Made by a program: the position numbers and the translations under genes. The notes under the pieces were generated by a model. The model worked only from the letters and a program-made list of their open reading frames with translations, had not been told where the DNA came from and did not search any database. From positions 62,001 through 126,000 of the forward strand of contig CAAGIO010000005.1 in NCBI GenBank assembly GCA_900769945.1: a DNA stretch of 64,000 nucleotides, in the 5' to 3' direction. Source of the stretch: Bacteroidales bacterium. Its GTDB lineage: Bacteria > Bacteroidota > Bacteroidia > Bacteroidales > F082. This document shows, one piece after another, positions 56,501 through 64,000 of this stretch. The stretch's first letter is position 1. Each line of letters begins with the position of its first letter.

Positions 56501-57220
56501 TTAATTGTTTAACTTATTTTTTAGCATATTAATCTGACCTGCAAAATAAATACTTTTTTCTGGATATTTCAAGGATAATTTTTGATAAATTGAAATTGCT
56601 TTCTCATAATATCCTTGCTTTTCGTAAATCTTTGCTAATGTTTCACTTACGATGTTCTCTTGGTCAACAATCGACTCTTGTGCGGCAGAAATAGGGTTGA
56701 AAAATTCTTTTTTTGGACGTGAAATTGATGGATTTTCACTAATAAATTTGTCAATAATTTCCGCTTTTGACATTGATGTCTCAGGTTTGTCGTTCTGTTT
56801 CTTCTCCTTTTCAAGCTGCGCTATTTTGTCTTCAATGATAGACATTAACTCATCAAGTGTCTTTTTTTTCTCCTGAAGCAACTCCACATCTTTATTGAGA
56901 ATCTCTGACGATTTGCTGAGGTCTATCTCCGGGATAAGGAGTGTCCTTTCGGGGATGATTTCCGGCTCCGGAGCATGGTATTCGTCAGGTAACATCGTGC
57001 ATAGTTTGCGGAGTACGTTTCTGTCCGGTACTATTGCTGCCGCCGTATTGAGCTGTGACGCGGCTTTCTCGTGTGCTGTCCTTTTCATTCCAACAGCGAG
57101 CAACACTTGTGCTACCGTAAAGAATGGATACCTGCAAATAATCGTCTCAAGCTCACTAACATCTTGACTGTTAATGGCTTCAGGGTGCTCAATCAGTGTT
57201 CTTAACCTTTGCTCTTCCAA
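56501..57220 (-). CDS. TPR-containing protein of unknown function
   Basis: A 239-residue, apparently cytoplasmic protein. The first ~90 residues are helical with [19 protein letters not shown], a middle charged coiled coil follows ([20 protein letters not shown], about 113-132), and the C-terminal part carries a TPR-like pair ([20 protein letters not shown], ~203-222). I recognise only the repeats, not a named family. The same neighbourhood, between lptE and secG, recurs in other Bacteroidota as I recall, but this was not checked. Function is unknown. Confidence 0.8.
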   Translation of the reverse strand: MEEQRLRTLIEHPEAINSQDVSELETIICRYPFFTVAQVLLAVGMKRTAHEKAASQLNTAAAIVPDRNVLRKLCTMLPDEYHAPEPEIIPERTLLIPEIDLSKSSEILNKDVELLQEKKKTLDELMSIIEDKIAQLEKEKKQNDKPETSMSKAEIIDKFISENPSISRPKKEFFNPISAAQESIVDQENIVSETLAKIYEKQGYYEKAISIYQKLSLKYPEKSIYFAGQINMLKNKLNN

Positions 57221-57232
57221 TACTTTCCTTTT

Positions 57233-57739
57233 TTACCAATTTACAACTGCTTTGTTAAATATGTCTTCGCACAATTTCTCACAAATCGTCTCAATAAGTG
57301 TCTCTTGTACAGAATTTAAATCCATATTGCTTGGATAATCCTCATATTGTGAGAACCTCTGTTCAAAGTTCTTGTTCTCGTCATATTTGTTAAAAAACCT
57401 CACGTTAACGGTTATTGTCAACCTGTTAAGGGCGGCTGTCTGGTTTCCGGTGATAGCTGTAGGGGCTGTTGAATAACCGATTATCTCGCCTTCGATAGCG
57501 AGGTCGCCGTTTTGAGGAACCTCGTTGAGTGTCGTCTGGTTCATGAAATAGTCACGCAGGGTGTTTGTGATAGTAGAGCTTAACATCGGCTGGACGAGGT
57601 CGGCGTTGTTAGGGAAATACTGCACTGAAACGGTTTTTGCCTCGGCCGGAATACTTGCTCCGGTGAACGAATAAATCCCGCATGAGCATAACACTAATGC
57701 GGAAACTATTATTAATAATGTGTTTAAGTGCCTGATCAT
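57233..57739 (-). CDS. lptE: LptE-like LPS assembly lipoprotein
   Basis: LptE helps LptD insert LPS into the outer membrane. The 168-residue protein has a lipobox ending LCSC (Cys20), then GIYSFTGASIPAEAKTVSVQ, the Bacteroidota LptE opening, and a region with DYFMNQTTLNEVPQNGDLAI. The start shares one base with the sigma-54 regulator stop (TAATG), so the genes are coupled. The assignment is by pattern and neighbourhood, since LptE sequences are poorly conserved. Confidence 0.85.
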   Translation of the reverse strand: MIRHLNTLLIIVSALVLCSCGIYSFTGASIPAEAKTVSVQYFPNNADLVQPMLSSTITNTLRDYFMNQTTLNEVPQNGDLAIEGEIIGYSTAPTAITGNQTAALNRLTITVNVRFFNKYDENKNFEQRFSQYEDYPSNMDLNSVQETLIETICEKLCEDIFNKAVVNW

Positions 57740-58962
57740 TATATGTTAATGTCGTATTCTTTTATTTTTCTGTATAAAGTTCTCTCGCTGATACCGAGTT
57801 CCTTGGCCGCGTCTTTGCGTTTGCCGTTATGTTTTCGCAACGCTTTCAAAATAGTGTCCTTTTCTTTCTCCTGAAGCGATAGCGAATTGGTGATGAACTC
57901 ATCTGTGACGAACTCCGCTTCTGCATCCTGTGTGGTGTCGTTTTCAATAATGTTTTTTTCATCATTAAAATTCCAGTTGTTTGGACTGTATGACATAGGA
58001 GAGATGTGCTGCTGTGTCGGCATAGGTGTGGTTTGAACAATGTTGTTCGAGGTCAGGTCGTCAACGGTTTTACGGAGCTCGGCAATGTCTTTTCTCATGT
58101 CAAACAACACTTTATATAGCAGGTCGCGTTCTGAGATGGAGTCGGCTCTGCTTTCATCTTTAAACAAAGCAGGAAGTGATGTCTGTGTTGGCAGATACTT
58201 TAACAGTACATCAGGGGTGACGATTCTGTCCTTCTCTATGATAGAAATCTGGTCTGTGACATTTTTTAATTGTCTGATATTGCCGTTCCATCTATAGTTT
58301 TCGAGCATTATTAATGCTTCGGGTGTTAGTTGGATAGGAGGGATCCTGTTTTTTTCAGAGAAGTCGGAGGCGAATTTCCTGAAAAGCAGTTTGATGTCGT
58401 CTTTTCTGTCTCTCAGAGGCGGGATGTGTATTGGGACAGTGTTGAGACGGTAGTAAAGGTCTTCACGGAAGCGTCCTTTTTCTATTGCTTCAGGAATGTT
58501 GACGTTGGTGGCGGCTACAACACGCACGTTGGTCTTTTGTATCTTGGAAGAGCCTACTTTGATAAACTCGCCGTTTTCGAGCACTCTTAGAAGACGGGCT
58601 TGTGTCGCCATTGGCAACTCGCCTACCTCGTCGAGGAAGAGAGTGCCGTCGTTAGCAACCTCAAAATAACCTTTCCTTGCTTCATAAGCACCTGTAAATG
58701 AACCTTTCTCGTGACCAAACAACTCTGAATCGATAGTGCCTTCAGGTATGGCGCCGCAGTTAATGGCGAAATAAGGTCCATGTTTGCGGCTGCTGTTTTG
58801 GTGTATTATCTGAGGAAAGACGTCCTTACCCGTGCCGCTCTCCCCATTGATAAAGACTGTGAGGTCGGTGGCCGCAACCTGAACCGCTACCTCAATGGCG
58901 CGGTTCAGGTTAGGGTCGTTGCCGATTATGCCGAATCGTTGTTTTATCGACTGGATGTCCAT
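57739..58962 (-). CDS. Sigma-54-dependent transcriptional activator without receiver domain
   Basis: The 407-residue protein is an enhancer-binding AAA+ activator of sigma-54 RNA polymerase. It starts almost directly with the AAA+ domain: Walker A GESGTGKD (40-47), the sigma-54 contact loop GSFTGA (87-92) and Walker B TLFLDE (107-112). The C-terminal Fis-type helix-turn-helix is at ~365-407 (DAAKELGISERTLYRKI). No N-terminal receiver, GAF or PAS domain is present, so control may come from level or partner proteins. It overlaps both pheT (1 base) and lptE (1 base). Confidence 0.93.
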   Translation of the reverse strand: MDIQSIKQRFGIIGNDPNLNRAIEVAVQVAATDLTVFINGESGTGKDVFPQIIHQNSSRKHGPYFAINCGAIPEGTIDSELFGHEKGSFTGAYEARKGYFEVANDGTLFLDEVGELPMATQARLLRVLENGEFIKVGSSKIQKTNVRVVAATNVNIPEAIEKGRFREDLYYRLNTVPIHIPPLRDRKDDIKLLFRKFASDFSEKNRIPPIQLTPEALIMLENYRWNGNIRQLKNVTDQISIIEKDRIVTPDVLLKYLPTQTSLPALFKDESRADSISERDLLYKVLFDMRKDIAELRKTVDDLTSNNIVQTTPMPTQQHISPMSYSPNNWNFNDEKNIIENDTTQDAEAEFVTDEFITNSLSLQEKEKDTILKALRKHNGKRKDAAKELGISERTLYRKIKEYDINI

Positions 58963-61430
58963 TATCTCAATGTCGCATTAAGTTGTTGCTCAATAGAAGA
59001 CTGTATCTTGGCCATGGTCTTTTCTATCACCTTGTCGGTCAAGGTCTTCTGACTGTCCTGCAAGGTGAAGCTGATAGCGTACTGCTTCTTCCCCGCTGGA
59101 ATCTTGTCGCCCTCGTAAATATCAAACAGGCTTACGGATTTAAGAATGTTCTTTTCCGCAGCAAATGCTACTTTCTTTATCTGCTCGAAAGTGATTCCTT
59201 TGTCCATCACAAGAGCGAGGTCGCGGCGTACACTCGGGAACTTTGGTAAAGCACGGAAGCTGATGGTCTTTAACTCCTTGATAATCGCCATCATAGCCTC
59301 CCAATCTAATGTTGCATGGAAAACCTCTTTCTTGATGTCAAAGAGCTTTAACGTCTTCTGACTTAGCTTCCCTAATGTTGCAATGTCGCGGCCGTTGACC
59401 GAATATACTATTGAATAATCATAATGCTTTACATCTCCTTCCCTCATCTGTAACTCATCTGTGTTGATGCCGAGCTTGTGTATCACCCCGGTCACATATC
59501 TCTTTAAGTCATAGAAAGTAAGGTTTCTTGGCTTCTCATTCCATGATTCTTCTTTGTCATTACCGGTGAGTAGCATGTCAAGACGGAAGTTCTCGCTGTA
59601 AGGATTGAGAGGCCTTTCGCTTGTCTGAGGATTCTCTTTATTGAAAATGTAAGTGTTTCCAAACTCGAAGAACTTCATGTCTGACCTTTTGAAGTTCTGG
59701 TTTCTTGCAATGCTTTCGAGGCCGCCGAACATCAATGATTGTCTCATCACATCGAGGTCGCTGCTCAAAGGGTTGAGAATCTTAACGTTTTTCTCTTCGT
59801 CAAAGCTCTCAAGCTCTCTTGTGTAAGCCGATTTTGTGAGGGAGTTGTTCATGATTTCGTTGAAACCGTTAGCTGCGAGCATGATGGAAATCTGCTCTTG
59901 AAGCTTCTCTGCGTCCGGTTTGTTGTTCACATTGAGGCTTGCGTTGATTTTTGAAGGTATTGCAATGTTGTCGTAGCCATAAATGCGAAGTATTTCTTCC
60001 ACGAGGTCGGCAGGGCGATACACATCAACTTTACATGTAGGGACATCGACAGTCACATGCTCGTCAGTGCGTTCCACTATTTTGCATTCGAGGTCGGAAA
60101 GAATGTTCACGGCGGTGTCTTTTTCTATTTCCTGACCGGCTATCTTGTTGAGGTAGTCGAACTTAAGGACGACTCTTACAGGTGTGAAGTCGCCATTGAC
60201 AACGTCTTTTATCTCTGATGATATTGTTCCGCCTGCGAGTTCTTTCACGAGTAATGCGGCGCGTTTGAGGGCGTATATTGTGATGTTAGGGTCACAGCCT
60301 CGCTCATAACGGAAGCTTGCGTCGGTCTGAAGCGCATGGCGGCGCGCAGTCTTACGTATAGATGTAGGGTTGAAATACGCACTCTCAATGAAGATGTTTG
60401 TCGTTGTCTCTGTCACTCCTGACTCAAGGCCGCCGAAGACTCCGGCAATGCACATCGGCTCCTCACTGTTGCAAATCATGAGGTCAGCGTCGGTTATCTT
60501 GCGTTGTACACCGTCTAATGTCGTGAACATCGTATCCTTGTCCATGCATTTTACAACAACCTTCTTACCTTTGATTTTGTCAGCATCGAAGATATGGAGC
60601 GGCTGCCCGACCTCCATCAAGACATAATTTGATATGTCAACGATGTTGTTTATTGACCTGAGACCTGCTGCTTCAAGACGATGCCTGAGCCATGCCGGTG
60701 ACTGCCCGACTTTTATCCCGCTTACAGTTACTCCTGAATAACGTGGGCATCTGTTCGTGTCCTCCACAACAACATCAATATTGTTGTCTGTGTTTTCTGT
60801 ATGAAAATCTTCAACAGAAGGCTTGATAATCTTGTACTCGCGTGTGTTGTTCTTGTGGTTTAATGCTGCCACTATATCGCGGTCGCAACCTATATGTGAT
60901 GTGGCATCAGAACGGTTGGCGGTCAACCCAATCTCGTAAGTGAAGTCTTCCTCCACATGGAAATAGAATGATGCAGGCTTTCCTACCTCATAATCATCTG
61001 GTAACACCATTATTCCATCATGAGACTCACCGAGTTGTAACTCGTCCTCGGCACATATCATGCCCTCTGACACCTCGCCGCGAATCTTGCCTTTCTTGAT
61101 GGTGAACGACTCTTCTCCTTTCCATAATTCGCAACCTATTGTCGCAACTAAGACCTTCTGCCCGGCAGCCACATTCGGAGCACCGCAAACGATATGTAAA
61201 GGCTCCTCATTGCCGACATCTACCGTGGTGATGTGCAGATGGTCGGAGTTAGGATGCTCGACGCATGTGAGAACCTTCCCGACAACGACGCCTTTTAATC
61301 CACCTTTTACCGATTCGTAACGTGTGATGTCCTCAACTTCAAGACCTGTTCCGGTCAGCGTTTTTCCAAGCTCTTCAGCGGGTAAGTCACACTGAATGTA
61401 TTGCTTAAGCCAATTGTATGATATCTTCAT
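58962..61430 (-). CDS. pheT: Phenylalanine--tRNA ligase beta subunit
   Basis: PheT pairs with PheS to charge tRNA-Phe. The 822-residue protein has the N-terminal tRNA-binding (EMAP-like) domain (GVVVGKVLTCVEHPNSDHLH, 47-66), B3/B4 editing modules, a B5 domain with YGYDNIAIPS, and a C-terminal FDX-ACB anticodon domain ending TMAKIQSSIEQQLNATLR. It is the first gene of the operon, with a TATTTTTG -7 box 74 bases upstream and a perfect 18-bp palindrome in the leader. The alpha subunit gene (pheS) is not adjacent. Confidence 0.97.
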   Translation of the reverse strand: MKISYNWLKQYIQCDLPAEELGKTLTGTGLEVEDITRYESVKGGLKGVVVGKVLTCVEHPNSDHLHITTVDVGNEEPLHIVCGAPNVAAGQKVLVATIGCELWKGEESFTIKKGKIRGEVSEGMICAEDELQLGESHDGIMVLPDDYEVGKPASFYFHVEEDFTYEIGLTANRSDATSHIGCDRDIVAALNHKNNTREYKIIKPSVEDFHTENTDNNIDVVVEDTNRCPRYSGVTVSGIKVGQSPAWLRHRLEAAGLRSINNIVDISNYVLMEVGQPLHIFDADKIKGKKVVVKCMDKDTMFTTLDGVQRKITDADLMICNSEEPMCIAGVFGGLESGVTETTTNIFIESAYFNPTSIRKTARRHALQTDASFRYERGCDPNITIYALKRAALLVKELAGGTISSEIKDVVNGDFTPVRVVLKFDYLNKIAGQEIEKDTAVNILSDLECKIVERTDEHVTVDVPTCKVDVYRPADLVEEILRIYGYDNIAIPSKINASLNVNNKPDAEKLQEQISIMLAANGFNEIMNNSLTKSAYTRELESFDEEKNVKILNPLSSDLDVMRQSLMFGGLESIARNQNFKRSDMKFFEFGNTYIFNKENPQTSERPLNPYSENFRLDMLLTGNDKEESWNEKPRNLTFYDLKRYVTGVIHKLGINTDELQMREGDVKHYDYSIVYSVNGRDIATLGKLSQKTLKLFDIKKEVFHATLDWEAMMAIIKELKTISFRALPKFPSVRRDLALVMDKGITFEQIKKVAFAAEKNILKSVSLFDIYEGDKIPAGKKQYAISFTLQDSQKTLTDKVIEKTMAKIQSSIEQQLNATLR

Positions 61431-61446
61431 ATTATTAATAATTTTC

Positions 61447-61464
61447 GTTATGAATATTCATAAC
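61447..61464 (-). promoter_or_regulatory. 18-bp perfect palindrome in the pheT leader
   Basis: GTTATGAATATTCATAAC is perfectly palindromic and lies 17-34 bases upstream of the pheT ATG, between the -7 box and the start. It may be an operator or a leader hairpin. Confidence 0.45.
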
Positions 61465-61504
61465 CTTTTACGGCTATAAATAATCTGTTTATAGATATTG
61501 CTTG

Positions 61505-61512
61505 CAAAAATA
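61505..61512 (-). promoter_or_regulatory. Putative -7 box of the pheT operon
   Basis: TATTTTTG on the minus strand, 74 bases upstream of the pheT ATG. Confidence 0.5.
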
Positions 61513-61638
61513 ATATTTTATGACAAAATGTCAGTTAAAAAATTATTATTTTTTTATAAAAATTGTAACCTCGCCTTAAGTGATGTGAGTTTTGGTGGTT
61601 ATGGTGCCGAAAAGATAATATAAAAGTGTGATATCGTT

Positions 61639-61952
61639 CTACGGCTCAAGGTTAATGGTTCCGTTGTCGTCTGTCTGATACTTGTATTCAGAGTTGTCAT
61701 TCCCCGTGAAAAAAGTACAATGCTGTTGTTCTTAATTGTGAGCCTGTTCGGTTTCTCAAGTGCTCCCGTTTGAAAAAGTATTTCCGTGCTGTTCCTTTAT
61801 TCCTCGAAGTCAAAGGAGACTTCATTTCCTGCCCCTGTACACATGATTTATGTCTGTTTAGTACATGCTGACAGTGAGAGCAGTAATGAAAAGGTAATTG
61901 ATAAGCAGCTCGTTATGAGAAGATAAGAGTTAAAAGCCTCCTTTGTCATCAT
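61639..61952 (-). pseudogene. Decayed lipoprotein gene
   Basis: A short minus-strand reading frame begins at 61952 with a hydrophobic, lipobox-like segment (SLLLSLSACTKQT, Cys at codon 30) and stops in frame at 61848-61850. Beyond it, the same frame continues as coding-like sequence (MCTGAGNEVSFDFEE), hits a second stop at 61797-61799, goes on as NSTEILFQTGALEKPNRL, and needs a +1 shift at a run of six T (61709-61714) to continue through FTGNDNSEYKYQTDDNGTI to a final stop at 61639. Two stops and one frameshift within ~105 codons indicate a former small lipoprotein. It lies 41 bases after the aminopeptidase gene on the same strand, possibly once co-transcribed. The family is unknown. Confidence 0.6.
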
Positions 61953-61993
61953 CGGTATGTTGATTGCCGGAAACTTTTAACTCTCCGTATTAC

Positions 61994-63415
61994 TTAGAAT
62001 ATTCCAGGGATGCGGATCCATTCGCGTTCTTGTGCGCAAGTGGCTTCCACCTCTTCTATTGTCTTTGGAATTGGTCGTCCGAGCACTCTGTTGCCTTCGT
62101 TGGTGATAAGGAGGTCGTCTTCGATACGTATGCCGCCGAAGTCCTTGAATGTCTCGACCATCTCGTAGTTGATGAAGTCCTTATGTTTGCCTTGGGCTTT
62201 CCAGATGTCGATTAAAGTAGGGATGAAATATAATCCCGGTTCGTCGGTGACTACGAATCCCGGCTTCAGGACTTTGCCGCAGCGTAAGCAGCTGAATCCC
62301 TCTTGTGTTGAGCGAGGAGTCTCTTTGTCATAACCAACGTTTATCTCTCCAAGTCCTTCCATATCATGGACATCCATTCCGAGCATGTGTCCTAAGCCGT
62401 GAGGTTGGAACAGATAATGTGCTCCTGCTGCAAGTGCGTCGTCAACGTTTCCTTTCATCAGGCCGATGCCTTTAAGGCCTTCGATGAGTGTTCTCGCTGA
62501 TAACTTGTGCATCTCCATATATCTGATGCCCGGACGTGTGTTCTTGATGACTTCCATGTTGGCGTTCAACACTATCTGATAGACATCGCGCTGGCGTGAG
62601 TTGAATTTTCCGCCCACTGGTGTCGTCCTTGTGAAGTCGCTGGCAAGGTAGTTCTCCGTCTCGGCACCACAGTCGCACACCATCATCCTTCCTTCTTGCA
62701 GAATGTTGCCGTGGTTGTGGTTGTGTAATGTCTGGCCATCCATACTAACAATGTTTGGGAAAGACACCAAACCGCCGCGTGCAATGGCTATGCCTTCTAT
62801 TGTGCCGCTGATCTCTTGCTCTATCACACCCGGTTTGCACATCTTCATCGCTGTAGTGTGCATATAATATGCTGTCAACGCCGCCCTCTCCATCTCTTCA
62901 ATCTCAAGCTGGCTCTTCACCTCGCGCAGACTGACGATGGCCTCAATCAAAAGCTGGCTGACGTAACTCTTCACCTCACAAGTGCAGATGTCAAGATAAT
63001 TTGCAATCTTGATTGTCATGTCGCCACGGTATGTGGGTGTGATATGGATTGTGCGCCCTTTCTCCTTGGCTGCCTGTATGTACTCCGGGAAACGGTTGAT
63101 ATCCCTACAGTCCTTTATTCCAATGGTGTCGCCTTGCTCCGGCAACGACTGTAATGGACCGCACCAAATGATGTCGTCTATCGTCACTTCCTTCCCGAAT
63201 AATATTTCTTCACCACTCTCAAAGTCGATGACTCCAACTAAATCCGGGTGGTTGAGACCAAAGAAATATGCGAAATTGCTGTCCTGACGATAATGATATG
63301 TGTTGTCAGGGTAGTTCATCGATGCTTCATCGTTTGCTACGAAAAAAGCGATGCCCTTGTTCATTAATTTTTTCAATGCTGCCCTGCGTTCAGCGTAAAC
63401 TTCTTTTGCAAACAT
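61994..63415 (-). CDS. Aminopeptidase P family protein (Xaa-Pro aminopeptidase)
   Basis: The enzyme removes N-terminal residues before proline using two metal ions. The ATG at 63415 (473 residues) gives MFAKEVYAERRAALKKLM; the longer frame adds 16 residues. The metal site of M24 peptidases is visible: Asp248 in VCDCGAE, Asp260 in SDFTRT, the histidine in PHGLGHMLGMDVHD, and glutamates in VTDEPGLYF and GIRIEDDLL. The N-terminal AMP_N domain (about 1-170) fits long aminopeptidase P. It has its own TATATTTG -7 box. A short lipoprotein pseudogene follows downstream. Confidence 0.93.
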   Translation of the reverse strand: MFAKEVYAERRAALKKLMNKGIAFFVANDEASMNYPDNTYHYRQDSNFAYFFGLNHPDLVGVIDFESGEEILFGKEVTIDDIIWCGPLQSLPEQGDTIGIKDCRDINRFPEYIQAAKEKGRTIHITPTYRGDMTIKIANYLDICTCEVKSYVSQLLIEAIVSLREVKSQLEIEEMERAALTAYYMHTTAMKMCKPGVIEQEISGTIEGIAIARGGLVSFPNIVSMDGQTLHNHNHGNILQEGRMMVCDCGAETENYLASDFTRTTPVGGKFNSRQRDVYQIVLNANMEVIKNTRPGIRYMEMHKLSARTLIEGLKGIGLMKGNVDDALAAGAHYLFQPHGLGHMLGMDVHDMEGLGEINVGYDKETPRSTQEGFSCLRCGKVLKPGFVVTDEPGLYFIPTLIDIWKAQGKHKDFINYEMVETFKDFGGIRIEDDLLITNEGNRVLGRPIPKTIEEVEATCAQEREWIRIPGIF

Positions 63416-63449
63416 GGTATTTGTTTTTTTGTTGTTTCTATTTTTTGCG

Positions 63450-63457
63450 CAAATATA
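63450..63457 (-). promoter_or_regulatory. Putative -7 box of the aminopeptidase gene
   Basis: TATATTTG on the minus strand, 34 bases upstream of the ATG at 63415. Confidence 0.6.
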
Positions 63458-63537
63458 ATACAAAATTTATGGAAAGAGTATGTTTTTTTTGTAATTTTTT
63501 ATTCACATAATGTGGTGGTTGGAAGTTCTCTTTTACA

Positions 63538-63577
63538 AAAAATAAAGGATAGACAAAAATACAGATGTCTATCCTTT
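63538..63577 (-). terminator. Terminator of the NCS2 permease gene
   Basis: Arms 63544-63555 and 63566-63577 pair perfectly over 12 bases with a 10-base loop, followed on the minus strand by ATTTTTTG. It lies 28 bases after the permease stop. Confidence 0.85.
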
Positions 63578-63605
63578 AGTTAATAATAATCTGATATTCA
63601 ATATA

Positions 63606-64000
63606 TTACATAAAGATATATCTTAATACGAAGAGAATAAACAGAATCCACATTGTGATACTGATTTTTTTGAAGTATTCTTTTTTGAAGATACCGCAAA
63701 TAGAGTTGAGAGCTACATACGAAATCATGCCGAGCATAATGCCATCAGAGATGCTGTAGGCGAGAGGCATGAGCAATGCAGTGATGAACGAAGGTATTGA
63801 TTCTGAATAGTTTCCCCATTCAATGTTTTTCAATGGAGTTGCCATCATGACGCCAACGATGCAGAGAACCGGGCCTGTTGCAGCGTTAGGAATGGCGAGG
63901 AACAGTGGTGAGAAGAACAACGCTATAGCGAATCCTATGGCGATGACGAATGATGTTAGACCGGAGCGTCCGCCTTCTGAGACACCTGCCGCACTTTCAA
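63606..64000 (-). CDS. NCS2 family purine permease, 3' part
   Basis: Only the last ~131 residues are present, since the frame runs off the right edge. The visible part begins ESAAGVSEGGRSGLTSFVIA, the conserved AzgA-type (guanine/hypoxanthine permease) segment, and goes on with LFFSPLFLAIPNAATGPVL, the MMATPLKNIEW motif and IPSFITALLMPLAYSISDGI. These are features of NCS2 nucleobase transporters, which bring in purines by proton symport. The substrate range cannot be set from this fragment. It would complement the adenine deaminase found at 31-32.5 kb in salvage. Confidence 0.9.
   Translation of the reverse strand, partial: ESAAGVSEGGRSGLTSFVIAIGFAIALFFSPLFLAIPNAATGPVLCIVGVMMATPLKNIEWGNYSESIPSFITALLMPLAYSISDGIMLGMISYVALNSICGIFKKEYFKKISITMWILFILFVLRYIFM

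Noticed and set aside
61926..61984. 11-bp inverted repeat (61926-61936 and 61974-61984) as the aminopeptidase terminator
   Set aside because: Arms are 37 bases apart with little inner pairing and no T run, so I did not list it as a terminator.

Overview
This 64 kb window is chromosomal DNA of a member of the Bacteroidota, most likely order Bacteroidales. The evidence is consistent: many promoters match the Bacteroidota TAnnTTTG -7 box, there are type IX secretion (T9SS) C-terminal sorting domains on several secreted proteins, a PorZ homologue and a GldH-like lipoprotein, an UpxY/NusG-family antiterminator beside Wza/Wzc-type export genes, and Bacteroidota-type LptE, YfhO and 'GYDIA' GHMP-kinase genes. 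Coding density is high, gene order is typical of a core genome, and no insertion sequence, prophage, CRISPR array or rRNA operon was seen. Several structural genes use the mevalonate route, which is notable because the well-known gut Bacteroides use the MEP pathway.

Layout. 1-5.2 kb: end of a mevalonate-kinase-like gene, then a leftward four-gene operon for secreted or lipidated proteins ending in a large leucine-rich-repeat protein. 5.3-11.9 kb: rightward radical SAM/GME-fold fusion, U32 peptidase-family RNA hydroxylase, aspS and a phosphofructokinase. 11.9-15 kb: leftward mrdA-rodA cell-elongation pair. 15.1-19.5 kb: rightward gldH-like gene, wza, wzc and an UpxY-type antiterminator. 19.5-29.1 kb: leftward recO/porZ pair, then a parallel beta-helix T9SS cargo, YfhO-family membrane protein and two GT4 glycosyltransferases. 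29.2-33.8 kb: rightward Ig-like lipoprotein, adenine deaminase and a RlmI-like methyltransferase. 33.9-36.5 kb: leftward panC-panD-flippase-rfaE2. 36.6-40.6 kb: tRNA-Arg(CCT), an orphan vsr, a YeiH exporter, a choloylglycine-hydrolase family enzyme and a GNAT. 40.7-45.7 kb: atpBEFHAG without atpD/atpC. 45.8-48.1 kb: HMG-CoA reductase and GYDIA kinase. 48.2-53.8 kb: three rightward T9SS cargo genes. 54-61.4 kb: leftward pheT, sigma-54 activator, lptE, TPR protein, secG, groES, groEL. 61.6-64 kb: a decayed lipoprotein gene, an Xaa-Pro aminopeptidase and the 3' part of an NCS2 purine permease.

How the genes fit together. Much of the window concerns the cell envelope: elongation (MrdA/RodA), LPS (RfaE2, LptE), polysaccharide export (Wza/Wzc), glycosyltransferases and T9SS export (PorZ plus at least four putative cargo proteins with sorting tails). 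The most unusual items are the radical SAM-GME fusion, the secreted four-gene operon with its triplicated LRR module, the tyrosine-rich Wzc tail encoded by a perfect 12-bp DNA repeat, and the lipoprotein pseudogene before the aminopeptidase. None amounts by itself to a demonstrated new system. All functional statements rest on motif recognition by eye, and no database search was run.
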